From: Vulcanimicrobium sp035943995
GTDB lineage: Bacteria; Vulcanimicrobiota; Vulcanimicrobiia; Vulcanimicrobiales; Vulcanimicrobiaceae
Reading direction: 5' to 3'
Length of the DNA stretch: 64,000 nt
Assembly (NCBI GenBank): GCA_035943995.1
Contig: DASZBS010000104.1
Coordinates: forward strand, 19,528-83,527
Below, in pieces: positions 23,101-31,758 of the stretch. The stretch's first letter is position 1. The number at the start of each line of letters is the position of its first letter. The translations under genes were made by a program, and so were the position numbers. Below the pieces are notes generated by a model, which was not told the origin of the DNA, ran no database searches, and was given only the letters and a program-made list of their open reading frames with translations.

Positions 23101-24585
23101 TCAGGCAAGCGGGCCAACGTCAGCGATCAGAACGGCGACATCGTCGGTCGCGGAGTGGCCCCTGAGGACGTGCTCCACCAGGGCGTGCGCGGGGTTTTCG
23201 GCCACTGCCGGCGCCATGGCCCCGATGGCATCGTAGAGCCGGCGCTGTCCCTCGGCCATGTCACGCGTCGCTTCTACTAAGCCGTCGGTGAAGAACACAA
23301 GAGACGAGCCGGGCTCCGCCGAGATGACGACGGTTCCCATTGCTCCCGTCGTACGTAGACCGAGCATCATCCCTTCAAACGCGAACTCTTCGATCCGCCC
23401 GTCTGCGTGCCGAAGCACGGGGCCGGCGTGTCCCGCCGACGCGATGCTGAATTGTCCCACACGGGGGTCGTAAATCGCGGCGAGAGCGGTGGCATACGTG
23501 TCGTCGGATTCATCGCGTATGGTCCGGTCCGCGACGTCGAGCATCGACTCCGGGTCAGGCGAGAGCACTGCTGCCGAGCGCATCGACTGGCGAACCTTGC
23601 CCATGATGACCGCAGCGGCGAGTCCACTGCCAAGGACGTCTCCAATCGTGAGCGCTACCCGCCCATCGGGAAGAAGAAAGGCATCATACCAGTCGCCACC
23701 GATCGTCGACTCGGTGTTCCCGGGACGGTAGTCAGCCGACAAACGGAGGTTCTCGATGATCGGCAATGTTTTGGGAAGCGAGGCGTCTTGAAAAGTGACA
23801 GCGATTCGGTGCGCTCGCTCGTATGCCACGTGTTGGTCGTCGATGTCGACATTGACGCCAACCCAACTCACGATGCAATCTTGTTCGTCCCGCACGGGCA
23901 ACGCCCGAACCAAAAACCAGCGATACGTACCATCGACGATGCGCACGCGGAATTCAACCTCGTAAGGTTCACCGCTCGAAAGCGAGCGTGCCCAGACACC
24001 CAAAACGCGCTCGCGGTCGTCGGGATGAACCGACTCAAGCCACGATTCACCCAGCGCATCTTCGCGCGGTTTACCATGAAGCGACGTCCATCGATCGCCC
24101 ACGAAGGTGAGTTCGCCGGCTGGTGAGGCAGCCCAAGTAACACCGGGGATCGTCGCCGAGAGGGCTCGGAAGGTCGATTCGCTTTCCGCGAGCGCGGCTT
24201 CGGCACGTTTACGATCCCGGATGTCCGTGAGCGTGCCGAACCAACCGATGATTCCGCCTCCATGCCCCCACATGGGTTCAGCCTGACTCAGCATCGAGTG
24301 GTACGAACCGTCGGCTTGGCGAATACGAACCTCATCCCGATAGGACGATTCAGCCGCACGTGCGGCGTCCCACGTAGCGGCGGTGCGCGCAAGGTCGGCG
24401 GGATGAATCACAACATGATAGCCCTGCTCCAGGACCTCACTCGCGCTGTTCCCGGTCATCTGCTCCCACCCGCGCGAGAGATACGTTACAACACCGTCGG
24501 GGTTCGCCATCCACGCGACGATCGGCAGTGCGTCTAGGACGGCTGCAAAGGTGGTCGCTGGGTCCTGCGGATGAATCGCGCGCAT
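23101..24585 (-). CDS. PAS-PAS-PP2C (SpoIIE/RsbU-type) serine phosphatase
   Basis: A 494-residue sensor phosphatase. PAS domain 1 is about 10-125 (PIVAWMANPDGVVTYLSRGW, ending FGTLTDIRDRKRAE), PAS domain 2 about 135-255 (GVTWAASPAGELTFVGDRW, ending WVGVNVDIDDQ), and the SpoIIE catalytic domain about 275-490. In the last, IGGDWYDAFLLPDGRVALTI and GDVLGSGLAAAV provide metal ligands, then ASAGHAGP, FFTDGLVEATRD and SATDDVAVLIAD. It would dephosphorylate an antagonist protein in response to a PAS-sensed signal. The neighbouring ATPase at 22521 is the probable partner. No membrane span is visible, so the sensing is cytoplasmic. Confidence 0.95.
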   Translation of the reverse strand: MRAIHPQDPATTFAAVLDALPIVAWMANPDGVVTYLSRGWEQMTGNSASEVLEQGYHVVIHPADLARTAATWDAARAAESSYRDEVRIRQADGSYHSMLSQAEPMWGHGGGIIGWFGTLTDIRDRKRAEAALAESESTFRALSATIPGVTWAASPAGELTFVGDRWTSLHGKPREDALGESWLESVHPDDRERVLGVWARSLSSGEPYEVEFRVRIVDGTYRWFLVRALPVRDEQDCIVSWVGVNVDIDDQHVAYERAHRIAVTFQDASLPKTLPIIENLRLSADYRPGNTESTIGGDWYDAFLLPDGRVALTIGDVLGSGLAAAVIMGKVRQSMRSAAVLSPDPESMLDVADRTIRDESDDTYATALAAIYDPRVGQFSIASAGHAGPVLRHADGRIEEFAFEGMMLGLRTTGAMGTVVISAEPGSSLVFFTDGLVEATRDMAEGQRRLYDAIGAMAPAVAENPAHALVEHVLRGHSATDDVAVLIADVGPLA

Positions 24586-24801
24586 CGGGGTAGGCGATCT
24601 TCAAGGCCAAGCCAAATCGGCCCGCTTGGGAACCGGCGCCTTGTGGGGTCCCCGCACGGGAGCGGGAGCGGGAGCGCGAACGGGACGCACGCCATCGACC
24701 TCCGCAGCCGGCCATCGTCAAGCGCCGCGAGGGAGTCGAAGACTTCTGCAGCAAAAGCGAGACAGGCATTCGTTGCACTTTCCGCCCTGAGGTGATCGAA
24801 C

Positions 24802-25191
24802 ATGCGCCTTTCCTCATTCGCAGCGGCTTCGCTCGCGCTCGCGATCGCGGCATTCGTGCCGCTCGCGTCGGTCGCCGCCGGCCCGATCATCACGGTCGAG
24901 AATGTCGAGTCGCGCAACTCCGTCAATGGCTGCGGTTTTTTCCGCTTCGACGCGGACATCGTGACGAAAGACTGGCCGGCCGGTATGCCGCACGTCGTCA
25001 AGTACCGCTGGGCGCGCTCAAACAATCATGCCTGGGGGCTTCGCACGATCACGATCGGTCCGAGCGGCAAGATGCACGTTCGCGCACACCTCGACCCGAG
25101 GCACGCCCGGACCGGCTTCGCTTGGGTGCACGTCTACTCGCCAACGAACTTCAGATCGGCCCGGGTCGGATTCTCGAACAGTCAATGTTAG
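24802..25191 (+). CDS. Small secreted protein of unknown function
   Basis: A 129-residue protein with a clear Sec signal (LSSFAAASLALAIAAFVPLA, cleavage probably after SVAA). The mature part of about 105 residues looks like a single beta-sandwich (ITVENVESRNSVNGCGFFRF, then KYRWARSNNHAWGLRTITIG, then FAWVHVYSP). Two cysteines, one in NGCGFF and one as the last residue, could form a disulphide. GAGGTGAT seven bases before the ATG supports the start. No family is recognised. Confidence 0.7.
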   Translation: MRLSSFAAASLALAIAAFVPLASVAAGPIITVENVESRNSVNGCGFFRFDADIVTKDWPAGMPHVVKYRWARSNNHAWGLRTITIGPSGKMHVRAHLDPRHARTGFAWVHVYSPTNFRSARVGFSNSQC

Positions 25192-25211
25192 AGCGCTCGC
25201 CACGATGACGT

Positions 25212-26081
25212 TCAAGGGCCGGGTTTCGCGCAAGATGCGAGATCGACGTCGGGCAGGCGTGTTCCGTCCGCCCGCAATACACGATATGCCAACGGTGAAT
25301 AACCTGTAGCCGTCTTGAAAAATCGCGAGAAATGCGAGGGGTCGGCAAATCCTACCATGCTGCCGACGTCCCCGATCGGCGTGCGAGTCCGGGCCAACAG
25401 CACCTTGGCGCGCTCCAGCCGAAGCTCGAGTAGATATGCGTACGGTGTCTTGCCGCTCGCCGCGCGAAACTGGCGCACCATCGAAAAAGGCGAAAGACCG
25501 AGCTCGCTCGCGATGTCGGTGAGTCGCAGCCGTTCGAACGCATGGAGTTCTATGAAGCGCTTCGCGCGCTGCATGCGAAGGTCGGGCGCGGGCTTGCGGT
25601 CGATCCGCCACGAGACGGAAGAGACCTCGTCGAAGAGTGAAAAAACGAGTGACTCGAACAGGTCTTCATCCTCCGTTCGCGTGGCCCGCTTCACCAGGGC
25701 GAGAACGCCGTTCGCGGGGATGATTTGTCTCGAGAAGAGCGGCTGAAGATCAGGATCGATCGCGCCGGGACGCAGCGCGACGACGAGATTCCTGTCTGCG
25801 ACACGGCGGTCGTGCTGGCAACCGTAACCATCAGCGGCGACGCCCACCATGAGGGATGATTCGTCGACCTTGGCGCGCCCGGCACAACCGTGAAACTGCC
25901 ACTGCCCATGCGTCGTGAGGGCGATGACGTTGAATTCAAACTGTTTTGCATCCACGCTCGCCGGCGCACTACCGCAATCGTGCGTATAGTCGAGCATGGC
26001 CGCGAAGCGGGACGAGCGGACCGGTATCAGCGTGCCGCATCCGATGTCAACGGGCCCGCTAGGGTCGATCCCACGCATCAT
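25212..26081 (-). CDS. AraC-family transcriptional regulator
   Basis: A 289-residue regulator with a C-terminal AraC/XylS DNA-binding domain of two helix-turn-helix units. The first is RLRLTDIASELGLSPFSMVR; then FRAASGKTPYAYLLELRLER, and the second GDVGSMVGFADPSHFSRFFK followed by TGYSPLAYR. The N-terminal 170 residues form an unassigned sensing domain with several cysteines. It diverges from the HxlR-SCP2 gene. The inverted repeat at 26083-26110 and a TATAAT at 26127-26122 lie just upstream of its start. Confidence 0.9.
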   Translation of the reverse strand: MMRGIDPSGPVDIGCGTLIPVRSSRFAAMLDYTHDCGSAPASVDAKQFEFNVIALTTHGQWQFHGCAGRAKVDESSLMVGVAADGYGCQHDRRVADRNLVVALRPGAIDPDLQPLFSRQIIPANGVLALVKRATRTEDEDLFESLVFSLFDEVSSVSWRIDRKPAPDLRMQRAKRFIELHAFERLRLTDIASELGLSPFSMVRQFRAASGKTPYAYLLELRLERAKVLLARTRTPIGDVGSMVGFADPSHFSRFFKTATGYSPLAYRVLRADGTRLPDVDLASCAKPGP

Positions 26082-26082
26082 C

Positions 26083-26127
26083 GCAACTTGATCTTACCAA
26101 GTCAAGTTGCAAAAGGCAAGTATTATA
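26083..26127. promoter_or_regulatory. Inverted repeat and candidate -10 between araC-like and hxlR-like genes
   Basis: GCAACTTGA (26083-26091), ten-base spacer, TCAAGTTGC (26102-26110): perfect nine-base arms. On the minus strand TATAAT occupies 26127-26122; no good -35 is visible, so a second activator may be needed. The repeat would lie in the 5' leader of the AraC-type gene. Either flanking regulator could bind it. Confidence 0.6.
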
Positions 26128-26167
26128 CAAAAGATATAGCCTACCGGTCTGTGGTATCCTGACAAGC

Positions 26168-26839
26168 GTGACGACACGGGCCTACGGCCAGTATTGCGGC
26201 TTCGCCCGGGCCCTCGAGGTGGTCGGCGAACGCTGGGCCCTGCTGGTCGTGCGCGACCTGCTGGTGGGGCCCAAGCGCTTCACCGACCTGCTCAACGGCC
26301 TACCGGGGATCCCGAGCAACATCTTGACCGCTCGCCTCAAAGAGCTCGAGAACGCAGGCGTCGCGCGGCGCCGGGTGCTGCCCCGACCCGCCCGCGCGGT
26401 GGTGTACGAGCTGACCGAGTACGGCCTCGAGCTGGAAGCGGTGGTCGTCGAGCTCGGCCGCTGGGGCGCGAAGAACCTCGGCGATCCCCGCCCCGGCGAG
26501 GCACTCACCGTCGATGCGCTGATCACCGCCCTGCGCTCGACGTTCCGCCCGGACGCGGCGCGCGGTTTACAGGCCGGCTACGAACTGCACGTCGGCGAGA
26601 TCGTACTGCACGCGCGCGTCGATGACGGGCGCGTCGAGGTGGGCGCAGGCGCGCTCCCCGGCGCGGATCTCGTGATCGCAGCGGGCCCCGGGATCCGAGC
26701 CCTCATGGCCGGCGAGCTGAGCCCGGCCGCCGCGGTCGAGAACGGCACCGTGCACGTGAAGGGAAGCCGGAAGCTGCTGACGCGGTTTGCGGAGATCTTC
26801 CGCATCGAACCGATGCCGGCGACCCGTTCGACGGTTTGA
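26168..26839 (+). CDS. HxlR-family winged-helix regulator fused to an SCP2-like sterol-binding domain
   Basis: A 223-residue protein. The HxlR winged helix covers residues 1-105: YCGFARALEVVGERWALLVV, RDLLVGPKRFTDLLNGLPGI, NILTARLKELENAGVARRRV and the wing ending in YELTEYGLELEAVV. Residues 120-215 resemble an SCP2 fold (GYELHVGEIVLHARVDDGRV, DLVIAAGPGIRALMAGELSP, VKGSRKLLTRFAEIF). The combination suggests a repressor that senses a lipid-like ligand. The start is a GTG with little ribosome-binding-site support. Confidence 0.88.
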   Translation: MTTRAYGQYCGFARALEVVGERWALLVVRDLLVGPKRFTDLLNGLPGIPSNILTARLKELENAGVARRRVLPRPARAVVYELTEYGLELEAVVVELGRWGAKNLGDPRPGEALTVDALITALRSTFRPDAARGLQAGYELHVGEIVLHARVDDGRVEVGAGALPGADLVIAAGPGIRALMAGELSPAAAVENGTVHVKGSRKLLTRFAEIFRIEPMPATRSTV

Positions 26840-26999
26840 AGCCCATGCCGGGGCTCGCAGCGTTTACTTCGGGAACGTCGCTTTCGCGCGGGTCGCGGTG
26901 AGGATCGGCTGGAGGTCGTAGGTGAGACGCCGCTCGGGGCGCTGCGTTCCGAGGCCGCGTTCGCTGGCGAGAACGAAATCGCGGTTCTACGATTCTAAA

Positions 27000-27761
27000 T
27001 CAATGCTGCTTGCGGTCAAGTTCCCGGGCGAAGTCGTAGAAGATGCGGAGTTGATTGCCGTCCGGATCGGCGATCCGGAATTCCCGCAGGTTCCATGGCT
27101 TGTCTTCGGGCGGGGCGACGATGTTCGCGCCGGCTGCCTTCCAGCGCCGGTGCAGTTCGTCGACCTCCTCCTTGCTGTCCAGATTCAGCCAGACTACAAC
27201 CGATCCGCAGTTGCCGGAACGTCTGCGAAACGGCGCGTTGGTGAGGAACATCCGGCAGTCTCCCAGGGAGATACCGCCGATGCCGCCTTCATCATCGCCC
27301 CAGTCGGAACGGAAGCCGAGCACCTTGACGTAATACTCGGCTGCGGTGTCGACGTTGCTGACCGGAATCTCGGGAACGGCGGCCGGGAAACGCGTGCGCA
27401 CGGGCGCACCTGACGGGCGAAAAACCCCATCCGCGAAGAGAAACCCGTCACGCTCGGCCGCTCGTACGAGAAACTCTTGCTTCGACTCCGCGACCTCCGC
27501 GATCAATGCGCCCAGTGCGGCACCGAGTTGGTCCCGCTGGCGCGGATCGAGCTGGTTGACGCCGGCGACGTAACGGCGGAACTGCGTCCGTCGCGCCCCG
27601 CCGCCTTCACGGGGGTCGTCGGCGCGGCGTAGACCCGCGCTTTCGAATGCGCGATCGAGCTGACGAAGGGGAATCGACGCCGACGCGTCCTCGAACACGC
27701 CGAGCGCCTTTGCGCTAAAGACGTTCGCCACCCGGCGCGCTTTCGACGGCACTCGGCGCAT
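27000..27761 (-). CDS. VOC (glyoxalase-like) protein with an extra conserved N-terminal domain
   Basis: A 253-residue protein in two parts. Residues 1-110 match the small protein at 13455 (LGVFEDASASIPLRQLDRAF, GARRTQFRRYVAGVNQLDP, SKQEFLVRAAERDGF). Residues 120-250 are a VOC domain: AVPEIPVSNVDTAAEYYVKV, LGFRSDWGDD, CRMFLTN, NCGSVVVWLNLDSKEEVDEL and EFRIADPDGNQLRIFYDF. In VOC proteins that last motif carries a metal-ligand Glu, but here the corresponding position is Gln-Leu-Arg, so metal catalysis is uncertain; a bleomycin-resistance-like binding role is possible. It lies 54 bases downstream of the GT4 gene on the same strand. Confidence 0.8.
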   Translation of the reverse strand: MRRVPSKARRVANVFSAKALGVFEDASASIPLRQLDRAFESAGLRRADDPREGGGARRTQFRRYVAGVNQLDPRQRDQLGAALGALIAEVAESKQEFLVRAAERDGFLFADGVFRPSGAPVRTRFPAAVPEIPVSNVDTAAEYYVKVLGFRSDWGDDEGGIGGISLGDCRMFLTNAPFRRRSGNCGSVVVWLNLDSKEEVDELHRRWKAAGANIVAPPEDKPWNLREFRIADPDGNQLRIFYDFARELDRKQH

Positions 27762-27815
27762 CTACCGCGGCGAAAACCGTCGTGCAAAGGCTCGTGTCGA
27801 CGGAGCGGCGCTCTG

Positions 27816-29057
27816 TCAGCGCGCGACCTCTCCGTAGAGCGCGCGCATCGTCGCGACGAGCGTTTCGGCGGAGAAACGGCGTTGGAACGTGGCACGGGCG
27901 GCGCCGCCGAGGCGCGCGCGCAACGCGCCATCGGCGAGCAGGCGAGCGAGGGCGTCGCGCAGCGCCCGGGGATCGTCCGGCGCGACGAGCAGGCCGTCGA
28001 CCCCATCGGTGACGTCTTCCGGGATGCCGTCGATGCGCGTGGCGACGATCGCGCACCCGGCCTGCATCGCCTCGAGCAGCGAGACGGATCCGCTGCCCTC
28101 TTCGAGTGACGGCAGCACGAAGATGTCGGCCGCGCGCAGGTAGGGGAAGGCGTCGCCGACCCAGCCGGGGAGCCAGGTGCAGCGCTCCAAGCCCAAGCGC
28201 GCGCTCAGCGCCCGGTGCGTCGCGAGCAGCGGCCCGCCGCCGACCAGGCACGCGCGGAACGGAACGCCGTCGGCGTGTAACAGCGCGAGGGCGCGGAGCA
28301 GGCGATCGATCCCTTTGCGCGGATCCTGGCGCGAGACGGCGACGATGAGCGGGGCGCCGGCCGGCTGCAACGCCGGCATCGCGCCAGGCGGCAACGCACG
28401 GGGGCGTGCGGCGCCGGCGTCGTCGGCGAACGCGGTCAGCGGCGCGTACGGGACGCGACGGATCGGAACGGTCAACGCGTGTTCCTCACGGAGCAGCCGT
28501 TCGACAGAGTCGTAGTTCACCAGGACGAGCGCCATCGCTTCGTAACCCGCGCGCTCGGCGCGCGCCGCAACAGCGCGAACCCAGCAGTACTCGATGAGCG
28601 CGCGGAGCCGCGCGCCGGCGCCGTGGTGCGCGCGCACGCTCGCAAGTTTGGAACGCACTTCGTGCGTGAGGGTCGTGTACGCGCTCGCCACCGGGACGAC
28701 GCGCCTCCCCCGGCGTTCCAGCCACCGCGTCACCCGTGCCGCGACGCACGCCCAATCGCTGAACGCATGCAGAACGACCGGACCGCTCGTGCACGCCAAG
28801 AACCGCTCGATCGCGCGGCTGAGAAAGGGCGCGTGCGCGCACGCCATGATCGTCCTCAGCGGCCGGACGGGCGACCGCACCGCGTGCGCCGTCCAGCCTT
28901 CCGTGCGCGTGGGCGCATCCGCCGCCGTCACGTAGAAGACGTGCGTGTCGAAGCCGGCGCGAACCGCGGCTTCCGCGTGAGCCCGGACGAACGTCTCGTG
29001 CCCGCCGACACGGACGAAGGGGTCCGTTCCGCCGACGATTACGACCGTCGTCGTCAT
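27816..29057 (-). CDS. GT4-family glycosyltransferase
   Basis: A 413-residue GT-B retaining glycosyltransferase. The N-terminal GGTDPFVRVGGHETFVRAHA contains the acceptor-side glycine loop; the C-terminal half has LIVAVSRQDPRKGIDRLLRA (donor-binding Arg/Lys), CLVGGGPLLATHRAL, LPGWVGDAFPYLRAADIFVL and LPSLEEGSGSVSLLEAMQAG with the E-x7-E element. Its start overlaps the stop of the PP-loop/DegT gene as ATGA, so the two are translationally coupled. The role is in assembling the surface glycan encoded by this cluster. Confidence 0.92.
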   Translation of the reverse strand: MTTTVVIVGGTDPFVRVGGHETFVRAHAEAAVRAGFDTHVFYVTAADAPTRTEGWTAHAVRSPVRPLRTIMACAHAPFLSRAIERFLACTSGPVVLHAFSDWACVAARVTRWLERRGRRVVPVASAYTTLTHEVRSKLASVRAHHGAGARLRALIEYCWVRAVAARAERAGYEAMALVLVNYDSVERLLREEHALTVPIRRVPYAPLTAFADDAGAARPRALPPGAMPALQPAGAPLIVAVSRQDPRKGIDRLLRALALLHADGVPFRACLVGGGPLLATHRALSARLGLERCTWLPGWVGDAFPYLRAADIFVLPSLEEGSGSVSLLEAMQAGCAIVATRIDGIPEDVTDGVDGLLVAPDDPRALRDALARLLADGALRARLGGAARATFQRRFSAETLVATMRALYGEVAR

Positions 29058-31753
29058 GCGTGCGCTGGTTGCCGCGCCGCTCGTACGGCCGCCACGACGC
29101 GGGCGACGTCCGTATCGCCTAGGGCCGCGGAGGTCGGCAAATACAGACCGCGCGCGCAGAGCGACTCGGCGACCGGATACGAGCGCCCGCGCTCCGCGGC
29201 CCGGTAGATCGGTTGAAGATGCACCGGGATGAACGTCGTGCGCGTCTCGATACCGCCTTGCGCGAGCAGGGACCGCAGCTCGTCACGCGTGCGCCCGAAC
29301 GCCGGATCGACCAACAGCGCGTACATCCAGAAGACATTCGTCGTGCCGGCCTGCTCGGCCGGCAGCGTGAGCCCGTCCACATCGCGCAGGCCTTCCGCAT
29401 ACGCGGCGGCGAGCGCGCGTCGCTTCGCGACGAGCTCGGCGAAGCGCTCGGTCTGCGCGAGGCCGACGGCGGCCTGCAGGCTGGTCATGCGATAGTTGAA
29501 ACCGCGGTAGCGGTGCCAGAAGTGATGGTCTTCGGAGAAGGCGTGATCGCGCAGGCGGCGCGCGACGGCCGCGATGCGCGCGTCGTTCGTCGTCAGTATG
29601 CCGCCTTCGCCCGTCGTGATGATCTTGTTCGCGTAGAACGAGAACGTCGCGGCGTCGCCGAGCGCGCCGACGGGCCGGCCGTGATAGGCGGCGCCGTGCG
29701 CCTCGGCCGCATCTTCCACGACGGCCAGCCGGTGGCGCGCAGCGATCGCCCGAATCGCATCCATCGCGGCAGGCGCGCCGTACGTGTGGACGACCACGAT
29801 CGCTCGGGTGCGCGGCGTAACGGCCGCTTCGACGGCATCCGGATCGAGGTTCCAATGGACGGGATCGGCGTCGACCAGCACCGGCGTCGCGCCGGTGTAG
29901 GCGACCGCGTTCGGCGTCGCGATCATCGTGAACGTGGGGACGATCACCTCGTCCCCCGCGGACAGGCCGAGTGCTGCGAGCGCGAGGTGCAGTGCCGTCG
30001 TTCCACTCGAGCACGCCACGCCGTGCGCGCAGCCCACCGCCGCGGCGAACGCCTCCTCGAAGCGGCGCACGAACTCACCGCCCGACGAAATCCAGCCCGA
30101 GCGCACGCATTCGGTGACGTAGCGCAGCTCGTTGCCGTCCAGCAGCGGAGCTGAAACCGGGACGATGGGCCCTGCGCCGGTACTGAGGATCGGATCGCGT
30201 GCCGGGAGCAGGTCGAGCACGAACGCGTCGGACGGTTCCAGCTCGGTCGCTGCCAGAACTGCGGGTGATGCAGCGCGTGCCATTGGGGCGGCGATCCAGG
30301 TCGCCAGTACGTCTGCGCGGCGCAGCATCGCCTCGTGTTCCGCCGGGGGCTCGGGGCTGAACGCGCGTGCGTAGATGGTGCCCACCCGCTCGCGCAGGAG
30401 CGGGTCGACGTCCGCGAGCGCCGCCACGAGCCAACCCGTCGTCGCGGTGGGCCGCTTTCGCGCACGGCGCTTGAGCGCGTCGAACGCGGCGAGCGCGCGC
30501 CACGTGCCGCGATTCGCAAGCCGTCGTACGTCGCCGCGAGCCAGTGCGCCGAGAACGCGCGTGCGCCTCAGCCGAGCGGCGTTCCCGGCGATTTGCCGGT
30601 GGTTATCGTATCGCGCGCGCGCCTGCGGGAGCGCGGAGGTGCCGGGCTCGATCGCGCTGGGCGTCCAGTCGCGCTGCGCGACGAGTACGGACGCCAGGTC
30701 GACGCCCATTCGGCCGGGGTCTCCGTGCGCCGCAAGCGCGCTGAGTGCGATCTTGAGGCACTGGCTGCAGCGACTGCACGCCGCTCCGTCGAGCGGGACG
30801 TTCCAGCACGAGTACTGTAAGTCGGCCAGGTCGCTGTAGCGCGTCCACAGCAGGCGCTGCACGGAGTCGGTATGCAGCGGCGATGTCAGCGACGAGCACC
30901 GGATGCCGTACGGGGCGAGCAGCGCACTCACCGCGCGCAGCGTGACCACGGAGTACATGAAGTGCGGGTGCTGCACGGTCCGTCCGTCGCGCTCGGCGTT
31001 GACCTGCACCTCCGCCTCGGACGCCATGAACAGATGCGACGCGCCGTACGCGAACCCGCTCACGAGCAGCGACGCGAGATAGAGGTGCGCATCGCTGAGC
31101 TCGCTCACCGACATCGGATAGTTGCGCCGCTCGACCGCGAAGTTGTTGTCCCACGCCGAACGAAGATCCGACTCCACCTCCACCAGCCGCACGTCGCGGC
31201 GGGCCGCGATCTCGCGGAACACGTGCCGGCGGCGTTCCGTGACGTGATCGTGGAACGGCGCCATCGGCGAGGTCGTGGCGACGAGCAGCGGCTGGAGCGA
31301 GAGCTCCGCCAGCAGCGCCGCTTGCAGTAAGCTATCCTTGCCGCCGCTGAACGCGGTCGCGCAACGTCCGATCTCAGGGAGCGGCTGCGGCTGCGGCAAT
31401 TCCACATCACCTTCGACCAACTGGATCGTGCGCGCGACGTCCGACGTTCCGCGCATCGCCTCGAGCGTCGAGACGCCGGCGTCGGTCAAGCGCAGCCACA
31501 GTTCGGCCTCGCCGGGCAGCAGCCGTATCGGAAGTTCGACCCTGCACGGCCGCAGCAGCAGCCACTGCGCATGCAAGCACAGCAGAGCCACGGTCCACCA
31601 CAGGCGCTCCGGTATCGCGGTGCAATCGAAGCCGGCCGGGAAGCGGAGGGTGAACATATCCCGCACGTACAATCCGGGTGGCGGTTCGATGATCCAACGG
31701 ATTGTGACGGCGTTCGGCTCGACGTGCGGGGCCAACAAGCGGATGGAGGTCAT
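29054..31753 (-). CDS. Fusion of a PP-loop ATPase and a DegT/DnrJ/EryC1-type aminotransferase
   Basis: An 899-residue two-enzyme protein. Residues 1-125 are unassigned. Residues 130-365 form a PP-loop (adenylate-forming) domain with AFSGGKDSLLQAALLAEL (SGGKDS at 136-141) and a four-Cys cluster, Cys316, 326, 329 and 332 (SCW...CSRCSQC), similar to the zinc site of QueC. About 370-530 is an Arg-rich helical linker. Residues 535-895 are a full DegT/DnrJ/EryC1/StrS aminotransferase: ACSSGTTALHLALAALGL, DEVIVPTFTMIATPNAV, VVEDAAEAHGA, and FYANKIITTGEGG with PLP Lys710. The aminotransferase should make an amino sugar nucleotide; the PP-loop part may activate a carboxylate or install nitrogen or sulphur. 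Each half is standard, but the fusion is unfamiliar. It overlaps the GT4 gene downstream. Confidence 0.88.
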   Translation of the reverse strand: MTSIRLLAPHVEPNAVTIRWIIEPPPGLYVRDMFTLRFPAGFDCTAIPERLWWTVALLCLHAQWLLLRPCRVELPIRLLPGEAELWLRLTDAGVSTLEAMRGTSDVARTIQLVEGDVELPQPQPLPEIGRCATAFSGGKDSLLQAALLAELSLQPLLVATTSPMAPFHDHVTERRRHVFREIAARRDVRLVEVESDLRSAWDNNFAVERRNYPMSVSELSDAHLYLASLLVSGFAYGASHLFMASEAEVQVNAERDGRTVQHPHFMYSVVTLRAVSALLAPYGIRCSSLTSPLHTDSVQRLLWTRYSDLADLQYSCWNVPLDGAACSRCSQCLKIALSALAAHGDPGRMGVDLASVLVAQRDWTPSAIEPGTSALPQARARYDNHRQIAGNAARLRRTRVLGALARGDVRRLANRGTWRALAAFDALKRRARKRPTATTGWLVAALADVDPLLRERVGTIYARAFSPEPPAEHEAMLRRADVLATWIAAPMARAASPAVLAATELEPSDAFVLDLLPARDPILSTGAGPIVPVSAPLLDGNELRYVTECVRSGWISSGGEFVRRFEEAFAAAVGCAHGVACSSGTTALHLALAALGLSAGDEVIVPTFTMIATPNAVAYTGATPVLVDADPVHWNLDPDAVEAAVTPRTRAIVVVHTYGAPAAMDAIRAIAARHRLAVVEDAAEAHGAAYHGRPVGALGDAATFSFYANKIITTGEGGILTTNDARIAAVARRLRDHAFSEDHHFWHRYRGFNYRMTSLQAAVGLAQTERFAELVAKRRALAAAYAEGLRDVDGLTLPAEQAGTTNVFWMYALLVDPAFGRTRDELRSLLAQGGIETRTTFIPVHLQPIYRAAERGRSYPVAESLCARGLYLPTSAALGDTDVARVVAAVRAARQPAHA

Positions 31754-31758
31754 GGCCG

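Noticed and set aside
24658..24675. Threefold GGGAGC repeat
   Set aside because: Too short to be more than local low complexity.
24534..24803. Minus-strand 89-codon frame starting MFDHLRAES upstream of the PAS-PP2C gene
   Set aside because: Its first codons coincide with the start and ribosome-binding site of the plus-strand secreted gene, and its second half is low-complexity; only about 35 residues look protein-like.
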